This document shows, piece by piece, positions 1 to 7,384 of a stretch of 64,000 nt of DNA (positions are counted from its first letter, which is position 1; each line of letters begins with the position of its first letter). The notes beneath the pieces were generated by a model, which did not search any database, was not told the origin of the DNA, and saw nothing but the letters and a program-made list of their open reading frames with translations. The DNA lies in assembly GCF_017916455.1 (NCBI RefSeq), contig NZ_JAFMSY010000001.1:620001-684000 (forward strand). The letters run 5' to 3'. The position numbers and the translations under genes are program-made. The stretch is from Nocardioides xinjiangensis. GTDB lineage: Bacteria > Actinomycetota > Actinomycetes > Propionibacteriales > Nocardioidaceae.

Positions 1-1332
1 GGCCTCCGCGACCAGCGGGTCCTTGGCGTCGATGTCGGCGGGGTCGCTGCCGAACCGCTGCCAGAAGTCGTAGCCGATGCGGTAGAAGAAGGTGTTGCAG
101 GAGACCTCGAGGGCCTTGGCGAAGCCGATGTCGCCGTAGGCGCCGGACTCGTAGTTCTTGAACACGCGGTTGCCGACCTGGAAGCCCGACGAGCACGGCA
201 GCGTGGTGTCGGTCGAGTAGCCGTTGGTGAGCGCTCCGGCGGTCATGAACGGCTTCCACGTCGACCCGGGCGCGAACTGGCCCTGGGTGGCGCGCGAGAG
301 CAGCGGGGTGCCGGCCTGCTCGGAGTAGAGCCGCCTCAGCTGCTCCTCGCTGATGCCCCCGGTCCACACGTCGGGGTCGTACGTCGGCTGGCTGGCCATC
401 GCCACGACACGCCCGGTCCTGGCGTCCAGGACCACCGCGGCGCCGGAGTCCGCCGCGAATCGCCGACCCGTCACCGGGTCCACCTGGGTGCGCTGGTGGG
501 CGATCCGCTCGGCGAGCTGCTTCTCCACGACCGCCTGCACCTTCGCGTCGATCGAGGTCACCAGCGTGTCGCCCGGCGTGCTCTCGACGAGGGAGTCGTC
601 GCCCAGCACGCGGCCCATGGAGTCCACGGCGACCCGGCGGTAGCCGGGCAGCCCGCGCAGCCACTCGTCGTACTCCTTCTCGACACCGGCGCGGCCCACG
701 ACCGAGGCGCCGTTGAGCGAGCGGTCGTCGCGCTCGGCAGCGAGGTCGTACTCCTCCTCCGTGACCGGGCTGAGGTAGCCCAGCACGTGCGCGAGGTTGA
801 TGCCGAAGGGTCGGGGGTAGGAGCGCACGCTCTGCTGCTCCGCGAGGACCCCCGGGTAGTCCTCCGGCTGCTCCAGCACCCGCAGCGCGACGTCCTTCGT
901 GACGTCGGTCGCGACCGGCACCGGCTGGTAGGGCGAGCCGTTCCAGCAGACGTCGCGGACGCTGCCCGGGTCGCCGCACGTGACCAGCCGGGCCTCGACG
1001 TCCTCGGGCGTCGCGCCGACGACGACGGCCACCCGGCGCAGGAGCTCGGTGCGCTGGTCCTCCTCGAGCTTGCCGAGCAGCGTCCGGTCGACCGAGATGA
1101 CCCACGAGGTCCGGTTGGCGACCAGCGGACGGCCCTGGCTGTCCACGATGAGCCCGCGCTGCGGCTGGACGACGATGTCGCGGACGGACTGGTCGGCCGC
1201 CTGGGCCTGGTAGGACTCCCCGCCGATGACCTGGAGGTAGTAGAGCCGCACGAACAGGGTCGCGAAGAGCGAGAACACGAGCGCCTGCACGACCACCAGG
1301 CGGAGCCGGGTGCGGTGCGTCGCGGGACTCAC
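1..1332 (-). CDS. mrdA: Penicillin-binding protein 2, elongasome transpeptidase (3' end cut by window)
   Basis: Class B penicillin-binding protein that cross-links peptidoglycan during cell elongation, anchored in the membrane with its catalytic domain outside. The 444 visible codons show an N-terminal membrane helix (about residues 11-30), the dimerisation domain, and the start of the transpeptidase domain with the nucleophile motif STWK (Ser357) and the second motif SCN (Ser411). The KTG motif would lie beyond the window edge, so the gene is partial here. The GTG start at 1332 overlaps the mreD stop (GTGA), which fixes the start and shows translational coupling. It is the last visible gene of mreB-mreC-mreD-mrdA. 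The symbol follows the family; actinobacteria often carry several class B PBPs, so the exact paralogue is inferred from position. Confidence 0.93.
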   Translation of the reverse strand, partial: MSPATHRTRLRLVVVQALVFSLFATLFVRLYYLQVIGGESYQAQAADQSVRDIVVQPQRGLIVDSQGRPLVANRTSWVISVDRTLLGKLEEDQRTELLRRVAVVVGATPEDVEARLVTCGDPGSVRDVCWNGSPYQPVPVATDVTKDVALRVLEQPEDYPGVLAEQQSVRSYPRPFGINLAHVLGYLSPVTEEEYDLAAERDDRSLNGASVVGRAGVEKEYDEWLRGLPGYRRVAVDSMGRVLGDDSLVESTPGDTLVTSIDAKVQAVVEKQLAERIAHQRTQVDPVTGRRFAADSGAAVVLDARTGRVVAMASQPTYDPDVWTGGISEEQLRRLYSEQAGTPLLSRATQGQFAPGSTWKPFMTAGALTNGYSTDTTLPCSSGFQVGNRVFKNYESGAYGDIGFAKALEVSCNTFFYRIGYDFWQRFGSDPADIDAKDPLVAEA

Positions 1333-1841
1333 GAGGTCGCCCACTGCGGGTGAAGGCGGGCGAACAGCCGCATCAGCGGCGGCAGCACGAACGGCGTCAG
1401 CAGCACGTCCCACACCAGCGCGACGAGGACGACCTCGAGCAGGCCGGCGACCGACGTCGCGGGGTCCCGGAGCAGGACGCCGCTGAGCGCGAAGAGCGAC
1501 GTGGCGACGAACGACGCCGCGGCGACGGTGCCGACGACGGCCAGCGCGCTCGGCTTCTGGTCCTGCCGCACCCGGGCGGCGAGGAACGCCGCGACGGTGA
1601 GCGCGAGCGCCCAGCGGCCGGCGACGTGGTCGGCCGGCGGCGCGAGGTCGAGGGCGAGCCCCGCGGTGAAGCCGAGCAGCAGCGCGAACGGCGCCTCGAC
1701 GGTGAGCGCGGCGGCCACGACGACGAGCAGGCAGAGATTGGGCACGACGCCGTGCCAGGCGACGTGGGGGAACAGGGAGACCTGCATGACCAGGGCGACG
1801 ACGACGGCGGCCAGGGCGACCGGCCAGCGGAGGTGGGTCAT
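1329..1841 (-). CDS. mreD: Rod shape-determining protein MreD
   Basis: Small polytopic membrane protein of the elongasome, 170 aa, almost wholly hydrophobic with about five predicted membrane helices and no soluble domain, as expected for MreD. The identification rests mainly on hydrophobicity, length and its place between mreC and PBP2, because MreD sequences diverge strongly. Its ATG overlaps the mreC stop (ATGA) and its own stop overlaps the PBP2 start (GTGA), so the four genes are read as one coupled operon. It is thought to bridge MreC and the PBP2/RodA synthase. Confidence 0.9.
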   Translation of the reverse strand: MTHLRWPVALAAVVVALVMQVSLFPHVAWHGVVPNLCLLVVVAAALTVEAPFALLLGFTAGLALDLAPPADHVAGRWALALTVAAFLAARVRQDQKPSALAVVGTVAAASFVATSLFALSGVLLRDPATSVAGLLEVVLVALVWDVLLTPFVLPPLMRLFARLHPQWATS

Positions 1842-2773
1842 CGCAGCGTCCCGTCGGCCTCGATGACCGCGCGGTCACTGGCCGAGCCGCTGGGGACCAT
1901 CACGCCGACCACGTCGAGGGCGGAGAAGTCGACGAACGGCTCGACGACCGCACGCTGCGTCGCCTCGCGCAGGGAGCTGTAGACCTCGGTGATCGTGCCG
2001 ATGGGGACGCCGGGGGCGTACGGCCCGGTGGTGCTCCCCCACGTCACGACGGTGTCGCCGCGCGCGGGCACCGAGGCGTCGTCGAGCAGCCGCAGGTCCA
2101 GGCCCGCCTCCTGCCGCAGCGAGCCGCTGCCGGTGACGAAGCCGATCTCCATGCTCGAGCCGACCCGGCCGCCGACGGTCGAGTCGGGGTCGATGACCAG
2201 CAGCACGGTCGCGGTGCTGCGCGTGACGCGCAGGACCCGCCCGACCAGGCCGTCGTTGTTGACGACGGTCATGTCAGGGCCGATCCCGGCCTCGGAGCCG
2301 GCGTCGATGGTGACGGTGAAGCTCTGCGACTGGCGCGAGCCGAGGGCCACCACGCGGGCCGGGACCAGCGCGGACCCGAGGTCCTCCGCCGCGGTCGTCA
2401 GCCCGTCGTACTGCTCGAGCCGGTTGCGCTCGAAGCCGGCGAGCTCGACCCGGCCGCGCAGCTCGGCGTTGCTGGCCTCCAGGTCGCGCACCTGGTCGGC
2501 CAGGTCACCCTTGCTGCGGAACCACGTCGGCACGGCGGTGAACGGGCGCACCGCGGCGGCGACGGTCGCCTCCGCAGGGCCGAACGCCTCGCCGACGACG
2601 CGGCGGGCCGGCTCGAGCGGGGAGCTGCCGCCGCCCGAGACGTCCAGCGTGATGAGCGTGATGCTGGCCAGCACGAGCGCGACGAGCAGCGAGCGCGGCG
2701 GCCGCCGCGACTCGAGCCGGTCGAGGCCGGTCCACCGGCGCTCGCGGCCGTCGTGTCCCCCGAGCGCGCCCAT
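1838..2773 (-). CDS. mreC: Rod shape-determining protein MreC
   Basis: Bitopic membrane protein that links cytoplasmic MreB to the extracellular PBP2 module. A basic N-terminus precedes one membrane helix (about residues 28-46). A coiled-coil stretch follows (about 85-115, rich in Leu/Glu/Arg heptads), and then the paired beta-barrel domain. The open frame extends upstream to 2833, but the ATG at 2773 forms an ATGA overlap with the mreB stop, which gives 311 aa and is preferred. It ends in an ATGA overlap with mreD. Length and domain order match the family. Confidence 0.93.
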   Translation of the reverse strand: MGALGGHDGRERRWTGLDRLESRRPPRSLLVALVLASITLITLDVSGGGSSPLEPARRVVGEAFGPAEATVAAAVRPFTAVPTWFRSKGDLADQVRDLEASNAELRGRVELAGFERNRLEQYDGLTTAAEDLGSALVPARVVALGSRQSQSFTVTIDAGSEAGIGPDMTVVNNDGLVGRVLRVTRSTATVLLVIDPDSTVGGRVGSSMEIGFVTGSGSLRQEAGLDLRLLDDASVPARGDTVVTWGSTTGPYAPGVPIGTITEVYSSLREATQRAVVEPFVDFSALDVVGVMVPSGSASDRAVIEADGTLR

Positions 2774-3801
2774 CAGAAGCGCCTCGGGTCCGAGACGAGG
2801 ACCTGCTGCAGCGCCTCGAACTCCTCGACGCACTTGCCGGCGCCGTAGGCCACCGAGGAGAGCGGGTCGTCGGCGACGTGGACCGGCATGCCGGTCTCGT
2901 GGCGCAGCCGCTCGTCGAGGCCGCGGAGCATGGCGCCGCCGCCGGTGAGCACGATCCCGCGGTCCATGATGTCGCCGGCCAGCTCGGGTGGCGTCTGGTC
3001 GAGGGTCGTGCGCACCGCGTCGACGATGTTGTGCAGCGGCTCCTCGAGGGCCTGGCGCAGCTCCGAGCTGGACACCACGACGGTGCGCGGCAGCCCGGAG
3101 ACCATGTCGCGGCCGCGGATCTCGGCGTCGGGCTCGCTGGGCAGCGGGAAGGCCGAGCCGAGGGTCATCTTCATCTCCTCGGCGGTGCGCTCCCCCAGCA
3201 TCAGGGAGTACTCCTTCTTCATCCAGGCGATGATCGCCTGGTCGAGGTCGTCGCCGGCGGTGCGCACCGAGAGGCTGGTGACGATGCCGCCGAGGCTGAT
3301 GACGGCGACCTCCGTGGTCCCCCCGCCGACGTCGACGACCATGTTGCCGGTGGCCTCGTGGACCGGCAGCCCGGCGCCGATCGCGGCGGCCATCGGCTCC
3401 TCGACGATGTACACCCGGCGGGCGCCGGCCTGGTAGCCGGCCTCCTTGACCGCGCGCTGCTCGACGGCCGTGATGCCGCTCGGCACGCAGATCACCATCC
3501 GGGGCTTGGCGAAGTAGCGGCGCCGGTGCACCTGGTGGATGAAGTAGCGCAGCATCTGCTCGGTCGCCTCGAAGTCGGCGATCACGCCGTCCTGCAGCGG
3601 CCGGATGGCGGCGATGTTGTCGGGGGTGCGCCCGATCATCCGCTTCGCCTCGTGCCCGACCGCGAGCACCTCGCCGGTCGTGGTGTTCATCGCCACGACG
3701 GACGGCTCGTCGAGCACGACGCCCTTGCCGCGGACGTAGACCAGCGTGTTCGCGGTGCCGAGGTCGACGGCCATGTCTCGGCCGATGAAGCTGTTTGCCA
3801 T
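2773..3801 (-). CDS. mreB: Rod shape-determining protein MreB, bacterial actin
   Basis: Actin-fold ATPase that forms membrane-associated filaments guiding lateral wall synthesis. From the ATG at 3801 it is 342 aa, the usual length. The frame stays open to 3858, but the extra 19 residues lack family character. Visible nucleotide-binding signatures are the phosphate-1 loop DLGTANTLVYV near the N-terminus, phosphate-2 VDVGGGTTEVAV and the adenosine motif GGGAMLRGLDERL near the C-terminus. An AG-rich stretch about 12 nt upstream may act as ribosome site. It heads the mreBCD-PBP2 operon; the 252-bp region upstream holds its promoter and a nested palindrome (3944-4029). Confidence 0.97.
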   Translation of the reverse strand: MANSFIGRDMAVDLGTANTLVYVRGKGVVLDEPSVVAMNTTTGEVLAVGHEAKRMIGRTPDNIAAIRPLQDGVIADFEATEQMLRYFIHQVHRRRYFAKPRMVICVPSGITAVEQRAVKEAGYQAGARRVYIVEEPMAAAIGAGLPVHEATGNMVVDVGGGTTEVAVISLGGIVTSLSVRTAGDDLDQAIIAWMKKEYSLMLGERTAEEMKMTLGSAFPLPSEPDAEIRGRDMVSGLPRTVVVSSSELRQALEEPLHNIVDAVRTTLDQTPPELAGDIMDRGIVLTGGGAMLRGLDERLRHETGMPVHVADDPLSSVAYGAGKCVEEFEALQQVLVSDPRRF

Positions 3802-3943
3802 GCCGCTGGTGCCCTCGAGGTCAGTGGTACCGGGAAGAGGGGTCAGCAGCGCTCCCACCGACCCACGTTCAGGTTAGGGAGCGCGGCGGGGTGATCCCGG
3901 CAGGACACGCGCAGCCCGCCGCACGTCGTACCCTCTGTCCCCT

Positions 3944-4029
3944 GATCCCCCGCTTATGCGGGGGAGTGCGAACTTCCAGGGGCATGCAGACCACGGGAAG
4001 TTCGCAATCCCCCGCTTAAGCGGGGGATT
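3944..4029. repeat. Nested inverted repeat element (86 bp)
   Basis: Two 34-bp arms (3944-3977 and 3996-4029) are reverse complements with only three mismatches, separated by 18 nt. Each arm contains its own palindrome. The left arm has CCCCCGC-TTAT-GCGGGGG at 3947-3964. The right arm has a perfect 24-bp palindrome at 4006-4029 centred on CTTAAG. The inner 11-bp arms (TGCGAACTTCC and its complement) are perfect. It lies between the end of ndk and the start of mreB, both on the minus strand, so it could end ndk transcription, act as a REP/MITE-like element, or bind protein. The rest of 3802-4053 shows no gene. Confidence 0.85.
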
Positions 4030-4053
4030 CCCGGGGCAGGAGCGACCGGAGGC

Positions 4054-4485
4054 TCAGCGGGCGAGCGCGGGGAACCAGATGCCGATCTCCCGGGCGGCCG
4101 ACTCCTCGGAGTCCGAGCCGTGCACGAGGTTCTGCTGGACGGCCAGGCCCCAGTCGCGGCCGAGGTCGCCGCGGATCGTCCCGGGAGCGGCGACGGTCGG
4201 GTCGGTGGCACCGGCGAGCGAACGGAACCCCTCGATGCAGCGCTGCCCCTCGATCACGACGGCGAGCACCGGGCCCGACAGCATGAACTCCACGAGCGGG
4301 CCGTAGAACGGCTTGCCCTCGTGCTCGGCGTAGTGGGCGGCGAGGATCTCGGGCGTCGCGGCGCGCAGCTCGACGGCCGCGAGCGTGTAGCCCTTCGCCT
4401 CGACGCGGCGCAGGATCTCGCCCGAGAGGCCGCGGCGCACGCCGTCGGGCTTGACGAGGACGAGGGAGCGCTGGACGTCGGTCAT
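4054..4485 (-). CDS. ndk: Nucleoside diphosphate kinase
   Basis: Transfers the gamma phosphate of ATP to nucleoside diphosphates through a phosphohistidine, keeping NTP and dNTP pools balanced in the cytosol. At 143 aa it is a normal single-domain Ndk. The N-terminal VKPDGVRRGL motif and the active-site region NLVHGSDS with His122 are both present. A TAGGCT box ends 6 nt before the ATG (4492-4497), so the mRNA is probably leaderless. The gene follows the DUF4233-folC unit on the same strand, the same neighbours as in the M. tuberculosis Rv2445c-Rv2448c region. Confidence 0.97.
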   Translation of the reverse strand: MTDVQRSLVLVKPDGVRRGLSGEILRRVEAKGYTLAAVELRAATPEILAAHYAEHEGKPFYGPLVEFMLSGPVLAVVIEGQRCIEGFRSLAGATDPTVAAPGTIRGDLGRDWGLAVQQNLVHGSDSEESAAREIGIWFPALAR

Positions 4486-4526
4486 GCGAGCAGCCTAGTC
4501 AGCGCCGGCAGCGCCGGTGAGCCGGG

Positions 4527-4934
4527 TCACTCCCCCGGCGCCTGCTCGGCGCGGTACGCCGCCCACGCGGCGGCGCGCTCCCGATCGATCTTGCGGCCGA
4601 GCAGGTCCGCCGCCGTCCACAGCGCCGCGAACACCGCGCCGAGGGCGAACATCACCGGGACGACGAACCCGAGGCCGATCGCGGCGGCCTGCACGACGTA
4701 GCCCGCGAGGTAGGCCCACTCGGCGCGCAGCGCTCCGGCGAGCAGCAGGCACACGAGTGCCAGCCCGAGCCCGACGGCCATGGCGGTGCCGGAGTCGACG
4801 TCGGCGATGGTGATCATCACCGGCGTCGTGAGACCGAGCGTGATCGCCTCCAGGCTCAGCACGGCGGCAGCCATGCCTCGCCGGGGCGAGCGCTCGGTGT
4901 TGGTCGGCACCGGCTGCGGGTCCGGGCCGCTCAT
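4527..4934 (-). CDS. DUF4233 membrane protein
   Basis: A 135-aa protein with about four membrane helices after a short polar N-terminus, ending in a charged tail. It matches the DUF4233 family, which sits next to folC in many actinobacteria (Rv2446c in M. tuberculosis). The frame extends upstream to 5174 on the minus strand, but the ATG at 4934 overlaps the folC stop (ATGA) and removes low-complexity Arg-rich read-back, so it is chosen. Function is unknown; coupling to folC suggests co-expression only. Confidence 0.82.
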   Translation of the reverse strand: MSGPDPQPVPTNTERSPRRGMAAAVLSLEAITLGLTTPVMITIADVDSGTAMAVGLGLALVCLLLAGALRAEWAYLAGYVVQAAAIGLGFVVPVMFALGAVFAALWTAADLLGRKIDRERAAAWAAYRAEQAPGE

Positions 4935-6307
4935 CGGCGACCCACCAGCAGCGTGCGCGCCTCGCCGACGGTGACCACCGACCCGGTGACGAGCACGGCG
5001 CCGGCGCCGATCGACACGTCGATGGCCTCGCCGGCCTCGGCGAGCGTGGCCGCACGCTCGATCGCGTCGGCCAGGTCGGGCACCACGCTCACGCGGTCCT
5101 CGCCGAACACCTCGGCGGCCGCGCGCCCGAGTGCCGCGGCGGACAGGGCGCGCGGCGTGGAGTTCTGCGTGCACACGAGGTGGGTCAGGTGCGGCTCGAA
5201 GGCGGCCAGGACGCCCTCGTGGTCCTTGTCCGACATCACGCCCATCACCCCGACCAGCGGGCTGAACGAGAACGAGTCCTCCAGCGCGGCGGCCGCAGCC
5301 TCCGCGCCGTGCGGGTTGTGGGCCGCGTCGAGGACGATCGTGGGGCTGCGCCGGACGATCTCGAGCCGCCCCGGCGAGGTGACCTCGGCGAAGGCGGCCC
5401 GGACGAGGTCCTCGTCGAGCTCCCCGCTGCCGAACGCCTCCACGGCGGCGAGGGCGACGGCGGCGTTCTGCGCCTGGTGGGCGCCGTAGAGCGGCAGGAA
5501 GACGTCGTCGTAGCGTCCGCGCAGCCCCTGCAGCGAGACGACCTGGCCGCCCACCGCCGGCGTGCGGGACACCACGCCGAACTCCATCCCCTCGCGGGCG
5601 ATCGTCGCGCCGACCTCGGCGGCGCGCTCGACGAGCACCGCTGCGACCTCCGGACCCTGCTCGGCCAGGACGGCGACGGACCCCGGCTTGATGATCCCCG
5701 CCTTCTCGACGGCGATCGTGGCGGCGTCCTCGCCGAGGTACTTCGCGTGGTCCACCGCGATCGGCAGCACGACGGCCACGTCGGCGTCGATGACGTTGGT
5801 GGCGTCCCAGCTGCCGCCCATGCCGACCTCGACCACGGCCACGTCGACCGGCGCGTCGGCGAACGCGGCGTAGGCCATCCCTACGATCGTCTCGAAGAAG
5901 CTGAGCGGGTGGTCCTGCTCGGCGTCGACGAGGTGCGTGTAGGGAGCGACGTCGTTGAACGCGCGGACGAACGCCTCGTCGTCCAGCGGCTCGCCGTCGA
6001 TGCTGATCCGCTCGCTCATCCGCTCGAGGTGCGGCGAGGTGAAGCGGCCGGTGCGCAGGTCGAGCGCGCGCAGCAGCGTCTCGATCATGCGGCTGGTGCT
6101 GGTCTTGCCGTTGGTGCCCGTCAGGTGCACCGACCGGAAGGAGCGCTGCGGCGCGCCGAGCAGCTCGGTGAAGGCCTCGATCCGGTCGAGGCTGGGCTCG
6201 AGCCGGGTCTCGGGCCAGCGGGACAGCAGGGCGTCCTCGACCTCGGCGAAGGTCTCGGCGAGGCGCGCCGACCCGCCGTCCGGGTCGGAGTGGGAGGCGT
6301 CAGTCAT
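4931..6307 (-). CDS. folC: Folylpolyglutamate synthase / dihydrofolate synthase
   Basis: Mur-ligase-type enzyme that adds glutamate to (dihydro)folates with ATP, needed to make and retain folate cofactors. 458 aa. The P-loop TGTNGKTSTSRM is at about residues 63-74. The central ligase domain carries the glycine-rich VVEVGMGGSWDATN segment and the LDAAHNPHGA motif, followed by the C-terminal Mur-ligase domain. The stop overlaps the DUF4233 start. A TAGACT box lies 9 nt upstream of the ATG. The GNAT gene upstream ends 12 nt away, so the three genes may share a transcript. Confidence 0.96.
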   Translation of the reverse strand: MTDASHSDPDGGSARLAETFAEVEDALLSRWPETRLEPSLDRIEAFTELLGAPQRSFRSVHLTGTNGKTSTSRMIETLLRALDLRTGRFTSPHLERMSERISIDGEPLDDEAFVRAFNDVAPYTHLVDAEQDHPLSFFETIVGMAYAAFADAPVDVAVVEVGMGGSWDATNVIDADVAVVLPIAVDHAKYLGEDAATIAVEKAGIIKPGSVAVLAEQGPEVAAVLVERAAEVGATIAREGMEFGVVSRTPAVGGQVVSLQGLRGRYDDVFLPLYGAHQAQNAAVALAAVEAFGSGELDEDLVRAAFAEVTSPGRLEIVRRSPTIVLDAAHNPHGAEAAAAALEDSFSFSPLVGVMGVMSDKDHEGVLAAFEPHLTHLVCTQNSTPRALSAAALGRAAAEVFGEDRVSVVPDLADAIERAATLAEAGEAIDVSIGAGAVLVTGSVVTVGEARTLLVGRR

Positions 6308-6319
6308 GGCGTCACGAGT

Positions 6320-7306
6320 CTAGGGACACCGGCCACCAGGTGACGATCCGCCGCCACGTCCGCCGCCCACCGAGGGCTGGGGGCGGTCGCGGACGAGGAC
6401 GACGTGCTCGGCCATGTCCACGGTGGGCTCGTAGCCCAGGCCCGCGTAGATCTTGTTCGAGGTCGGGTTCGCGCGGTCGGTGAACAGGCACATGCGGTGC
6501 CCCGCCTCGAGGCCGCGCCGGGTCAGCTCGCCGACGACGTACGACGCGATGCCGCGGCCGCGGTGCTCGCGCGGGGTGAAGACCGGGCCGATGCGGGCGA
6601 CGCCGTAGGACGGGAGCCCGCAGCCGGTGAGGTGCGCGAGCGTGCCGTCGGGCAGCTCCCAGAGCCACTCCACGCCCTCGCGGATGCGGACCAGCACCGA
6701 CTCGAGCGTGTTGTGCTCGCCCGACGCCGGGTCGGGCCGGCGGCCGGCCTGCTCGTCGGCCTCGGCGTGGAAGTCCCGGAACGACGCCAGCACCAGCTCG
6801 GCGTCGTCCTCGGTGGCCCGCCGCAGCCGCCCCTCCGGAGCGGCCGGGACCGCGACGGACCTCGCCTCCCAGAGCCGGGTCTCCTTGTCGGCGACCACCT
6901 CCCCGCCGACGAGCTCGGCGCTCGCGCGGGCCAGCGCCGCGGCCCCCGGCAGCGCGCCGTTGGCCCCGCCGAGGAGCTCGCCGCGCTCGTGCAGCGCGGC
7001 GGCGAGCGCGCGGGCGGCCTCGTCGCTCATCGGCAGGGAGAACGTCGGGTGCGGCCTGAAGGGCGCGGTGCGCATCGCGGCGCTCACGACCCGCCCCTCG
7101 GGGTCGCGGACCGCTGCCCACCAGCGCTGGAAGGGGGCGTCGACCTCGGCCCAGGAGTCGTACCCGTCGGCCAGCTCGCGCGCCGTCCGCTGGCTGACGC
7201 TGGCGATGACGCTCCCGAGCACCGGGTCGGCGGCCAGCAGGTCGCCTGCCGCGTCGAGGAAGGGCTGCGGGGCGTCGAAGAACTCCAGTGTGGGCGCACG
7301 TTCCAT
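6320..7306 (-). CDS. GNAT-family N-acetyltransferase
   Basis: 328-aa protein with a C-terminal GNAT domain. The acetyl-CoA pyrophosphate loop is seen as HRGRGIASYVVGEL, followed by the typical beta-5/alpha-4 segment ending in NKIYAGLGY. The N-terminal half is a diverged acetyltransferase-like domain. The substrate cannot be read from the sequence. The reading frame runs upstream into valS antisense as far as 9055, but that part is a shadow. The ATG at 7306 is preceded by a TAGCGT box 7 nt away, so it is probably leaderless and divergent from valS. It lies directly upstream of folC. Confidence 0.85.
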   Translation of the reverse strand: MERAPTLEFFDAPQPFLDAAGDLLAADPVLGSVIASVSQRTARELADGYDSWAEVDAPFQRWWAAVRDPEGRVVSAAMRTAPFRPHPTFSLPMSDEAARALAAALHERGELLGGANGALPGAAALARASAELVGGEVVADKETRLWEARSVAVPAAPEGRLRRATEDDAELVLASFRDFHAEADEQAGRRPDPASGEHNTLESVLVRIREGVEWLWELPDGTLAHLTGCGLPSYGVARIGPVFTPREHRGRGIASYVVGELTRRGLEAGHRMCLFTDRANPTSNKIYAGLGYEPTVDMAEHVVLVRDRPQPSVGGGRGGGSSPGGRCP

Positions 7307-7384
7307 GCCCCCCACGCTAGGGCTGCCGCCGCACCGCCGGTTACTCGTTTTCGCAGGCCGGAGGCCCGTCAATAGACTCCAGAC

